Source: an uncultured Pseudomonadota bacterium (GTDB taxonomy: Bacteria > Pseudomonadota > Alphaproteobacteria > RF32 > CAG-239). Taken from it: a stretch of DNA of 34,587 nucleotides. A model generated the notes under the pieces. The model was not told the DNA's origin. It did not search any database and was given only the letters and a program-made list of their open reading frames with translations. Position numbers and translations under genes: made by a program. The stretch is from the NCBI GenBank assembly GCA_902763155.1, contig CACWQS010000013.1, positions 1-34,587 of the forward strand, given 5' to 3'. Shown one piece after another: positions 8,691 through 15,793 of this stretch (positions are counted from its first letter, which is position 1; the number at the start of each line of letters is the position of its first letter).

Positions 8691-10352
8691 CTAAATACAA
8701 GTCTGTTTTATGGTATAGGTTAACATAATGGAACGATCATAAAAAATTTGCGGAGAAACATTTATTTGCACCTTGTCATCACGCAAAAGCGTAAATTTAC
8801 GCCCGTTCATAATATTCTGCACCAAGGCCTGCCGAAATTGTTCCCAATCATCAACATTGGAAAAAAAGAGTTTTTGCTGTTCCAAAATTGTTTCCAATTT
8901 AGGTTCATCTTGCATTTTATCAAAATCCAAGCTCCATAATTTAAGATAAGCCCTATTATAGAAGCGCAATCTTTGATTAGCTCCGAAAATAACCACGGCA
9001 TCGTTCAAATTATCTAAAATACCTTGTTGCATAGATGTCAAGTCATTCAAACGACGCATAGTAGCTAAACGATCAGAAACATCTTCATAGGCAAAAATAA
9101 CTCCGTTAGGATGCGGCATCCGGAAACGATGGATTGTCCGCCCGTCCGGCAAATGCAAAAGGTCTTCTCTGATTTTCCACAACCCTCCGAATACGCTGAG
9201 TTCATCTTCTTTAAATGCCTTAAAATCAGGCACCGGAGGTAATAGTTTATGTTGGCGTATTGTTTCAACAAACTGCATATATGTAGGCGTTTTTTCCAAA
9301 AATTCGCTATCCAACCCCCAAAGGCTGCGAAAAGAAGCATTATAAAAGTAAAGGCTGGTCTTTTCATCAAAAATAGCAAACGCTGTACCTAAAACGCCGA
9401 GAATTTCCAAATGGCTATTCTGATTCTCTTTAAAATTACGCTTGGCTTTCTCCAACTCTGTATTATTTACTAAATATCCGACCGTGCCTATTTTATCCAA
9501 TATATCCCCCATAAAATACGGGTTTTCGTAAAGTTCATAGCTGTAAACATTGCCTTGTCGCACGATGTTAAGTGTTTTCTTCTGTTTCTTTTTATTTTTT
9601 TGTGCGGTTTGTGCCAATGTACGGGCAATTGCCTCCCCTTTGTTATTATTGATTTCAATATTTTGGCTCAAAACTTCGTCCTTACTGCTTTTACCGGCAT
9701 ATTCTACATATTTTTTGTTTACCGCCAACAAGTTCAAGTTTTCATCGCGCAACCATAAAGGCGAATCGAGTCCGTCTATCATATTTTCAAGTTGTTTAAC
9801 CCGTTCCTGTTCATGCTGCTTTTCTTTTTCCAAAGCTGCCAAACGAGCTGCCTCAACAGAAACATCACGAAACCAAATAATATCGCAATACAAGTTATTA
9901 TCAGCATTTTGCACTCGATTACCATAGACGCAAACAAAACGTTCACTGCCTCTGACAGCCAAAATATCCTCAAAAGCCAACCCGTCTTGTTGCAACAAAT
10001 TGGCATATTTTTTCAAACGCACGGCATCGTCTTTATAAAACACACCCGCAACATCGGCAAAAGAAGAAGCTGTACCGTTTTTGAGCCCCAACATCACGGC
10101 CAGACGGCGTGAACATTTTTCTTGCACTCCTTTTTGCGGGTCTTTAACTTTTTGGTCGGGTGCCACAAAACAAAAGAAGCCGTCTTTGGCGGTGAACAAC
10201 AATTCATTACAACGCTCACGGTCACGGCGAATAAAATATATCTTCCTTTTATATTTATATATTTTTATCTGCATTGCCGCCATTAAGATAATCAGACCGA
10301 AAATAGAAAGCAGTCCGCCGATAAAAATGATGTTTAATAAATCCATGTCCAT
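8691..10352 (-). CDS. Membrane-anchored protein of PAS-like domains lacking a kinase
   Basis: 553 residues. One membrane segment (about 5-27) is followed by a cytoplasmic part with several PAS-like segments (about 40-165, 190-300, 310-435 and 435-550) and a charged helical linker near 165-190. Repeated patterns such as LGTAFAIFDEKTSLYFYNASFRSLWGL and AVVIFGANQRLRFYNRAYLKLWSL are typical of PAS folds in DivL-like sensor proteins of alphaproteobacteria. Here the protein stops right after the last PAS segment (TYTIKQTCI): neither a phosphoacceptor helix nor an ATPase domain is present, and neither follows in the next gene. The start ATG at 10352 has a weak AGAG upstream. I infer a sensory or scaffold protein that works through a partner. 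It is divergent from tsaB. Confidence 0.82.
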   Translation of the reverse strand: MDMDLLNIIFIGGLLSIFGLIILMAAMQIKIYKYKRKIYFIRRDRERCNELLFTAKDGFFCFVAPDQKVKDPQKGVQEKCSRRLAVMLGLKNGTASSFADVAGVFYKDDAVRLKKYANLLQQDGLAFEDILAVRGSERFVCVYGNRVQNADNNLYCDIIWFRDVSVEAARLAALEKEKQHEQERVKQLENMIDGLDSPLWLRDENLNLLAVNKKYVEYAGKSSKDEVLSQNIEINNNKGEAIARTLAQTAQKNKKKQKKTLNIVRQGNVYSYELYENPYFMGDILDKIGTVGYLVNNTELEKAKRNFKENQNSHLEILGVLGTAFAIFDEKTSLYFYNASFRSLWGLDSEFLEKTPTYMQFVETIRQHKLLPPVPDFKAFKEDELSVFGGLWKIREDLLHLPDGRTIHRFRMPHPNGVIFAYEDVSDRLATMRRLNDLTSMQQGILDNLNDAVVIFGANQRLRFYNRAYLKLWSLDFDKMQDEPKLETILEQQKLFFSNVDDWEQFRQALVQNIMNGRKFTLLRDDKVQINVSPQIFYDRSIMLTYTIKQTCI

Positions 10353-10459
10353 TGGTTTAACTCTAAAAAAATATTTGCGCTTGACTTTATTTTATATTAT
10401 ATAAACAACAATTAGCAATTTATTTTTTCATTTATTGAAAAGTTTTTTAAGGGAAAATT

Positions 10460-11119
10460 ATGTTCACATTAGCTTTTGATACCACCGCAAATTGTTGTTC
10501 TATAGCTCTTTTAGACGGCACTAAAGTTATCGGTAAGTTTGAAAAGGAAATGGAATTCGGACAAGCGGAAGTATTGTTACCGGAAATTGAGAACATTTTG
10601 CAACAGGCAAATCTTAAATTTGCTGATATTGGGCTTTTAGCCGTATGTATCGGTCCCGGCTCTTTTACCGGTGTGCGTTCGTCTATATCTGCCGCCCGCG
10701 CATTTAATTTGGCTTGTCCTAATTTGGATATTACCGGTATTTCGGCGTTTGAGGCCTATGCTCATTCTTTGGATATGTTTGAGCTGGCTGCTTGTAATGC
10801 CGTAATTATTGAAACCAAGCGCGATGATTTTTATTTTCAGATGTTTAACGGTAAGATGGAAAAATTATGCGAACCAGCCGCCTTGTCATATGAAGATATA
10901 ATTACTATGTTAAAAGGTAAAACCGTAACGCTTATCGGTAACGGAGTGGAACGTTTTTTAGATAAGCCGAGCGGTTTGGTTTTGCACGCCATCAGAATGG
11001 ATAAAACCGTGCCGGTGGTTGATGTGGCGGCCTGCGCCATTCAAAAATGGCAAAATAAAAAACTTAATTTTCCTAAACCTTTGTATTTAAGGGCACCTGA
11101 TGTTTGTGTAAAATCGTAA
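10460..11119 (+). CDS. tsaB: tRNA threonylcarbamoyladenosine biosynthesis protein TsaB
   Basis: Partner of TsaD and TsaE in making N6-threonylcarbamoyladenosine at position 37 of tRNAs that read ANN codons. The 219-residue protein begins with the ASKHA fold motif FDTTANCCSIAL (6-17) and carries GPGSFTGVR (65-73), the signature of TsaB/YeaZ. It lacks the metal-binding histidines of TsaD, as expected. The start has AAGGGA 6 nt upstream. The usual downstream rimI is absent; instead ihfB follows after a 75-bp gap. Length is normal for the family. Confidence 0.94.
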   Translation: MFTLAFDTTANCCSIALLDGTKVIGKFEKEMEFGQAEVLLPEIENILQQANLKFADIGLLAVCIGPGSFTGVRSSISAARAFNLACPNLDITGISAFEAYAHSLDMFELAACNAVIIETKRDDFYFQMFNGKMEKLCEPAALSYEDIITMLKGKTVTLIGNGVERFLDKPSGLVLHAIRMDKTVPVVDVAACAIQKWQNKKLNFPKPLYLRAPDVCVKS

Positions 11120-11194
11120 AATTTGTATGGATATCCTGAAAAGAACAGTGTAATAATGCTTATAATATTAACTTAATTTATATTGAGGAACGAA

Positions 11195-11473
11195 ATGACA
11201 AGATCTGAACTAGTAGAAAGAATTGCAGCTAAGATGCCTAATTTGACAATTAGAGATATTGATAGAATTGTCAGTGTGGTGTTTGCGAAATTTACCGAAG
11301 CCCTGGCTAACGGTGATCGTATAGAAATTCGCGGTTTCGGCGCTTTTTCCGTGCGCACCAGACAACCGCGTGTTGCCATTAACCCGAAGAACAAGAAGCG
11401 GGTTGAAGTGCCGGAAAAGAAGCTTGTGCATTTTAAAACCGGTAAAGAACTGCATCAGATGCTAAACGCCTAA
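11195..11473 (+). CDS. ihfB: Integration host factor beta subunit (HU/IHF family)
   Basis: DNA-bending histone-like protein of 92 residues. The start MTRSELVERIAAKMP and the core IEIRGFGAFSVR are characteristic of IHF-beta; the beta-arm segment RVAINPKNKKRVEVP contains the conserved NPK that inserts into the minor groove. The ATG at 11195 is preferred over a TTG four codons earlier because GAGGAAC lies just upstream. A TATAAT at 11161-11166 could be its -10 box. The order ihfB, LapA-like gene, accD is one I associate with alphaproteobacteria. The IHF versus HU assignment rests on the N-terminus and neighbours. Confidence 0.9.
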   Translation: MTRSELVERIAAKMPNLTIRDIDRIVSVVFAKFTEALANGDRIEIRGFGAFSVRTRQPRVAINPKNKKRVEVPEKKLVHFKTGKELHQMLNA

Positions 11474-11513
11474 TTATAAAAATTATCTTTGTGGCTGAAG
11501 GAGGAAAAATAAG

Positions 11514-11924
11514 ATGAAACTGCTTCACTATGTTTTGGCTTTGCCTTTGTTTATCATTGCCGCTTGGGCAATTTATGGAGCCGAGTCGAGCGACGGCATT
11601 ACCTTTGTTTTATGGCCACAAGAAAAAACATCGATCAGTTGGAACACGCAAATTGTTTTGTTTGTTTTTCTGCTTTACGGTTATGTTTGCGGACGAATCG
11701 GAGCATGGTTTGCGCAAGCTCCAATCCGTAAAGAGTTACGTTTGCAAAAAAAAGCTAATCGAACTTTAACTAAGGAACAAGATGAGCTTAATAAAACTGT
11801 AGACGGTCTAAAGCAAAATGTTACAGCCTTACAGAAACAAGCCAAGATAGCCGGAAATAACTCAAATGCAGATAAGAATAGTATTTTTGCAAAAATTAAG
11901 CGTAAATTTTCCTCTGAGAAATAA
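11514..11924 (+). CDS. LapA-like (DUF1049) inner-membrane protein
   Basis: 136 residues with two membrane segments (about 6-22 and 45-62), then a cytoplasmic coiled coil rich in Lys, Glu and Gln (about 75-112) and a basic tail. This layout and its place directly after ihfB fit the LapA/DUF1049 family. In gammaproteobacteria LapA works with LapB in controlling lipopolysaccharide synthesis, but that role is not established for this shorter alphaproteobacterial form. The RBS AAGGAGG is strong and about 9 nt from the ATG. accD begins 18 bp downstream. Confidence 0.75.
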   Translation: MKLLHYVLALPLFIIAAWAIYGAESSDGITFVLWPQEKTSISWNTQIVLFVFLLYGYVCGRIGAWFAQAPIRKELRLQKKANRTLTKEQDELNKTVDGLKQNVTALQKQAKIAGNNSNADKNSIFAKIKRKFSSEK

Positions 11925-11942
11925 GTTTGGGAGAATTTTAAC

Positions 11943-12794
11943 ATGAACTGGTTGACAGATATCGTTCGTCCGAAAATAAAAAAGACCACCCCGAAAGAGA
12001 TTGCCGATAATTTATGGGTAAAATGCCCGAACTGCAATCAAATGCTGTTTTCTAAAGAATTAAAAGAATCGTTTTATGTTTGCACTTCTTGCGGACATCA
12101 TCTGCGTCTTTACGTAGAAAAACGCTTTCGTTTGTTGTTTGATGATGCCGAATATAAGTTGGTAAATTTACCGCAAGTAGCAGACGACCCGCTCAAATTC
12201 AAAGACTTGCAAAAATACACCGATCGCCTGAAAAGTAATCGCAAAAAGACCGAATGCAATGATGCCATTCAAGTAGCACGCGGGAAAATCGGCGGTATCA
12301 AAAGCGTAGTGGCGGCGCTTGATTTTTCATTTATGGGCGGCTCAATGGGAATTGCTGTGGGCGAAGGAATTGTTACTGCGGCAAAATTGGCTCTCGAGTC
12401 TAAGCAACCGCTGATTACTGTGGCGGCTTCCGGTGGTGCAAGAATGCAGGAAGGTATGTTTTCGCTGATGCAAATGGCTCGCACCACGGCGGCGATAAAT
12501 ATGCTCAAAGAAGCAGGTATTCCGTTTATTTCCATTTTGACTGATCCGACTACCGGAGGTGTTTCTGCCTCGTTTGCCATGCTTGGTGATGTGAATATCG
12601 CCGAAAAAGGTTGTTTAATCGGTTTTGCCGGTCAGAGAGTAATTGAACAGACTATTCATGAAAAATTACCTGAAGGTTTCCAACGTGCCGAATATCTATT
12701 GGAGCATGGTATGGTCGATATGGTAGTTGAGCGCAAAAATATGAAAAAAGAACTGGTAAAAGTGCTGAAAGTTCTAACCGCTCATTGTAAATAA
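11943..12794 (+). CDS. accD: Acetyl-CoA carboxylase carboxyltransferase subunit beta
   Basis: Forms the carboxyltransferase with AccA, moving the carboxyl group from biotin on AccB to acetyl-CoA to give malonyl-CoA. The 283-residue protein has the N-terminal zinc ribbon with Cys28, Cys31, Cys47 and Cys50, followed by the crotonase-like core with ASGGARMQEG and DPTTGGVSASFAMLGD. Length is normal. The start has GGGAG upstream. It is the last gene of the tsaB-ihfB-lapA-like-accD run and is followed by a strong terminator. accB and accC lie elsewhere in the window (24059-25888); accA is not seen. Confidence 0.97.
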   Translation: MNWLTDIVRPKIKKTTPKEIADNLWVKCPNCNQMLFSKELKESFYVCTSCGHHLRLYVEKRFRLLFDDAEYKLVNLPQVADDPLKFKDLQKYTDRLKSNRKKTECNDAIQVARGKIGGIKSVVAALDFSFMGGSMGIAVGEGIVTAAKLALESKQPLITVAASGGARMQEGMFSLMQMARTTAAINMLKEAGIPFISILTDPTTGGVSASFAMLGDVNIAEKGCLIGFAGQRVIEQTIHEKLPEGFQRAEYLLEHGMVDMVVERKNMKKELVKVLKVLTAHCK

Positions 12795-12812
12795 AAGTTG
12801 ATACAAAAATAC

Positions 12813-12838
12813 AAGGCGGGGAAATATCCCGCCTTTTT
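12813..12838 (+). terminator. Rho-independent terminator after accD
   Basis: A perfect 8-bp stem AAGGCGGG / CCCGCCTT with a 7-nt loop, followed by a run of T. It closes the accD operon. Confidence 0.92.
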
Positions 12839-12856
12839 CGTTAGTCATGTTGCTAT

Positions 12857-14194
12857 TTATTCATATATTTTTGGCTTTTTAATTACTTTTCCTACAGATT
12901 TTTGAGGAGCTTTGGGACTTCTTTTTTCCACCAGACTCTCTACTCTGCTTTTAATCGTCGACAATTCTTCCGGTATCATAAATTGCTTTTTTTCCGGTTG
13001 GTAGTCGATATAAACTTTACCATCTTCTATTTTAATAAAATCTTTCGTCTTTATCTTTCCGTAACCGAAATTAACATCAGATAATACTTCACCTTTTTCA
13101 ATATCCACCAGTTTTCCGGTACATCTTCGATCAGTATCTGCTGTCCCATAAATAAACCCTCTCTTTTTATCAGCAAAAACCGCTCCGATAACAAACAAAT
13201 TGTCTTTGATATGTTTAACATCACGACCGAGAAGTCTGTCACGATAAAAAACAGAACGATTTTCACGATCATAAAAATTACCACGCGAATCAAAGGTTTC
13301 GCTCTCATCTTCTTGCGGCACATATATATGGCATTTTTGGACAATTAAATCAAAGGCTTCTTCGGCATTATCGGTTTTTACTAAAACTTGCAATAAAGTA
13401 TTTAAGTCTTTTGTGCAATCAACTTTTTCTTTAATTGAACCGTCCGGATTATAAAAAGTCGCTTCATCCTTTTGGTTATCTTTATAGCTGATGATGCTTT
13501 GCAAACGCTCGTTTTCATCATACAATTCTTCAGAGCCGATTCTAACCTTTTCATTACAGGCATTTAAAGTCGGGCTTATTTTATATAATTTTCCATCAGG
13601 TGTATATGTTTCTTCTTTGTATTCAATATAATGGAAATCACTACCTCCTCGCCATAGACCAATTCTTTCACTGTTTTGGTTAAATTTATATACTCTAACC
13701 TTTCGCACTTCCGGTGGTTGATGCGTCGGGAAATAACCTCCGTTGATTTCGATTTTTTCTTTAACTAAACCTTTTTCATTTAAGGTATCTATGATGATTT
13801 CTTCACAGTCAAACCTTATTTTCTGTCCGGAAACATATTCGCCTCGAATAAATCCTTCATTTCCGTTATAAAATGCTTCTGCCGCCACATCTTTTCCGAC
13901 TTTACCGGTATAAACACCATCTTCAAATTCACGTCCTTTTTTATCATATCCAAAATAACGATGTGTACCTGGATATCCATACATTCCCAACGAATAAGTC
14001 CCTTCACCCAATACCTTACCATCCGGAGCTACAACTTTTGTGGTAAAAGTTTCGCCGCCGTCATATTCTTGCAAATATTTAAACTTCCGCCCACCAATTT
14101 CTGTATCACACTCTTTACGAATATGTAAAACACCGTTATCAATCATTTCAACGGTGCGAATACCTTGATATTTAATATCTCTCAAAATATCCAT
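12857..14194 (-). CDS. Cytoplasmic YwqK/MORN-like repeat protein, function unknown
   Basis: 445 residues with no signal peptide or membrane segment. Recurrent pieces of the type DGKLYKISPTL, YDENERLQSIISYKDNQ and YNPDGSIKEKVDC resemble the beta-hairpin repeats of MORN/YwqK-like proteins, as does the giant protein at 15793-17973. No catalytic motif is recognised. The ATG at 14194 has AAGGAG upstream. The gene begins only about 20 bp after the terminator of the candidate RNA at 14220-14458, so that RNA could act as its leader. It converges with accD. Confidence 0.75.
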   Translation of the reverse strand: MDILRDIKYQGIRTVEMIDNGVLHIRKECDTEIGGRKFKYLQEYDGGETFTTKVVAPDGKVLGEGTYSLGMYGYPGTHRYFGYDKKGREFEDGVYTGKVGKDVAAEAFYNGNEGFIRGEYVSGQKIRFDCEEIIIDTLNEKGLVKEKIEINGGYFPTHQPPEVRKVRVYKFNQNSERIGLWRGGSDFHYIEYKEETYTPDGKLYKISPTLNACNEKVRIGSEELYDENERLQSIISYKDNQKDEATFYNPDGSIKEKVDCTKDLNTLLQVLVKTDNAEEAFDLIVQKCHIYVPQEDESETFDSRGNFYDRENRSVFYRDRLLGRDVKHIKDNLFVIGAVFADKKRGFIYGTADTDRRCTGKLVDIEKGEVLSDVNFGYGKIKTKDFIKIEDGKVYIDYQPEKKQFMIPEELSTIKSRVESLVEKRSPKAPQKSVGKVIKKPKIYE

Positions 14195-14212
14195 CGTCCC
14201 ACTCCTTTACCC

Positions 14213-14246
14213 AAAATAAAAAATTAGTCGCTTAATGAAAAGCGAC
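14213..14246 (-). terminator. Intrinsic terminator of the candidate minus-strand RNA
   Basis: A perfect 7-bp stem (14227-14233 with 14240-14246) and a 6-nt loop, followed on the minus strand by TAATTTTTTATTTT. It ends the transcript from the promoter at 14465-14493 and lies just upstream of the 12857-14194 gene. Confidence 0.8.
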
Positions 14247-14458
14247 CGGCGGTTGAGAACTATTTATCGGAATAGTGCGACATATTTGCCAAAAAAACAG
14301 GCATATATCACTAGTATCTATATGATGTCTATGTAAAACGGCTTATTTTGCCGCCCACCGATCATCATATTGATAATCACCGGACTCGCAAAACTTACGC
14401 CCTGCATAGCGCAGACAAAGAGGTTCTCACACCTCGGGCAAGTCTTTTCACCTTGCTT
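14220..14458 (-). ncRNA. Candidate structured small RNA or regulatory leader, class unidentified
   Basis: About 235 nt between a consensus sigma70 promoter and an intrinsic terminator, with no reading frame. Hairpins visible on the minus strand include GAGGT/ACCTC and CTGC/GCAG near the 5' end, an 8-bp stem with a 3-nt loop near 14357-14375, and ACTATT/AATAGT near 14262-14279. The 5' segment TGAGAAC can pair with GTTCTCA near the 3' end, giving an overall rod. That architecture and the 5' string CCCGAGGTGTGAG recall 6S RNA, but the match is loose and I do not claim it. It could instead be a leader controlling the gene at 12857-14194, which starts just past the terminator. tmRNA was considered and does not fit. 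Confidence 0.6.
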
Positions 14459-14464
14459 AAGTCC

Positions 14465-14493
14465 AAATTAGCAAAAATCACCAATTTTGTCAA
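14465..14493 (-). promoter_or_regulatory. Consensus sigma70 promoter of the candidate RNA
   Basis: On the minus strand a perfect -35 TTGACA (14488-14493), a 17-nt spacer and -10 TAATTT (14465-14470). The predicted start is near 14458. This is the best -35/-10 pair noted in the window. Confidence 0.8.
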
Positions 14494-14524
14494 GCAGTTT
14501 TTTTTAAAACAGAAATAAAAAAAA

Positions 14525-14770
14525 GAGTCACGCCTTGGGATTGTCTTCCTCGAACGAATGAAATGAGTGAGGGGATCTCAGGCAACGGGCAGTGAATTTG
14601 CAGTATAAACAAGAATTTCGTGCTTAAACTACTACTTCCCGTTCTGAGGCCTAAGATTCCCTCGCTCCGCTCGAGAATGACCGGAAAAGGATGCCCAAGA
14701 AGACGTGAAAAAGACTGTGTCAAGTCCAAGAATGACAGAGAAAAATGTCTTTTTCCCCTAAGAGTGAGAA
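14525..14770. repeat. Imperfect inverted-repeat element downstream of nagB
   Basis: Arms at 14565-14589 and 14638-14667 match with a few differences around a 48-bp AT-rich centre. On the minus strand the right arm contains the sequence that translates as VILERSEGI, a string known from many spurious annotations of dispersed bacterial repeats. A 79-codon frame here is therefore judged false. It fills the stretch between nagB and the candidate RNA promoter. Confidence 0.7.
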
Positions 14771-14772
14771 TC

Positions 14773-15564
14773 TTAAAATTTATTTTTATCTATCTCTTTG
14801 AAATACGCTATTGTTTCGGCGCTAAGTTCGCAAGTAGCATCTTCGTCGCAGGCAATAATCCCATGCGGGTGTTGTTGCAATACGCTAACCGGCCAAACAT
14901 GGCTAATTCCGCCACAAACAGCGTGCTTTATGGCTTCTGCCTTTGTAGCACCTGTGGCCAAAATCATTACTTCATCGGCATCCATCATGGTCTGAATACC
15001 AATCGTCAGAACCATCGGCGGAACCTTGCTCTCATCATTATCGAAAAAACGCGAATTAGCCCGAATAGTGCTGGGAGCGAGCAACTTAGCACGCGTGCGC
15101 GAACTTAATGATGAATACGGTTCATTAAAAGCTATATGCCCGTCTTCTCCCACTCCGCCGATAAACAAATTAACACCACCGGCTGCGGCAATTGCATTTT
15201 CATAATTAGCGCACTCTTTGGAAAAATTAGTAGTCAGTCCATCTAGAAAATGCACGTGTTCTTTTTTGATATTTACATATTTTAAGAATTTATCCCACAA
15301 AAAATATTGGAAACCATGTTCATCTCCGGCACCAACTCCGACATATTCGCCCATGCCGAAAAACACTACATTTTCAAACGAAACTTTGCCTTCTTTATAA
15401 TAACGAGCCAATGCTTCAAACATACCGAGCGGAGTAGAACCTGACGGCAAACCCAAAACAAACGGCTTTTTCGGGCTGGGACGATGTTTATTGATGCGAT
15501 AGACCACATAATCTGCCGCCCATTGCGATAAATTTTTATAATCCGGTTTAATAACAACTCGCAT
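14773..15564 (-). CDS. nagB: Glucosamine-6-phosphate deaminase family protein with altered catalytic residue
   Basis: NagB converts glucosamine 6-phosphate to fructose 6-phosphate and ammonia. The 263-residue protein aligns closely from memory with E. coli NagB (266 residues): FVLGLPSGSTP near the phosphate site, GGVGEDGHIAFNEP with Asp141, His143 and Glu148, and SRTR and NSRFFDND segments. The catalytic Asp72 of E. coli (in NMDEYVG) is replaced: the sequence here reads FFGMGEYVGV with Gly72, encoded by GGC. All other landmarks keep E. coli numbering, so the change is specific. Activity may be lost or altered. The RBS AAGGAG precedes the ATG. It is the last gene of the run that begins at 20883, following slyX by 19 bp. 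Confidence 0.9.
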   Translation of the reverse strand: MRVVIKPDYKNLSQWAADYVVYRINKHRPSPKKPFVLGLPSGSTPLGMFEALARYYKEGKVSFENVVFFGMGEYVGVGAGDEHGFQYFLWDKFLKYVNIKKEHVHFLDGLTTNFSKECANYENAIAAAGGVNLFIGGVGEDGHIAFNEPYSSLSSRTRAKLLAPSTIRANSRFFDNDESKVPPMVLTIGIQTMMDADEVMILATGATKAEAIKHAVCGGISHVWPVSVLQQHPHGIIACDEDATCELSAETIAYFKEIDKNKF

Positions 15565-15583
15565 CGTCTTTTCTCCTTATTGT

Positions 15584-15793
15584 TTAATAGTGTGGTGGCG
15601 GGGTTTCTTCGCTCAGCGGTTTAACCACATCTTGCTCGGTTGTCGCCAACAACATTTCCATTTGTTTTTGCAAATAGTCCAAAATTTTACCCTGCCTGAT
15701 AACCATTTCACTCAACTCATCAACGGCCTTTTGCTGATGAGCTAAAGTTATCTCAATATCGGTCAATCTTGTATCAATTTCATCTTCTTGCAT
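15584..15793 (-). CDS. slyX: SlyX-family small coiled-coil protein
   Basis: 69 residues, almost wholly coiled coil (about 5-50), ending in PPPHY, the hallmark C-terminus of SlyX. Its function is not known with confidence; in enterobacteria it lies next to slyD. Here it overlaps the stop of the upstream repeat-protein gene (TAATG) and is followed by nagB, so translation is probably coupled. Confidence 0.88.
   Translation of the reverse strand: MQEDEIDTRLTDIEITLAHQQKAVDELSEMVIRQGKILDYLQKQMEMLLATTEQDVVKPLSEETPPPHY

Noticed and set aside
14220..14458. Permuted alphaproteobacterial tmRNA
   Set aside because: No T-arm, no tag-peptide frame ending in Ala-Ala and no tRNA-like acceptor were found.
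14490..14729. 79-codon reading frame containing VILERSEGI
   Set aside because: This is a known kind of spurious translation of dispersed repeats; the DNA is an imperfect inverted repeat.
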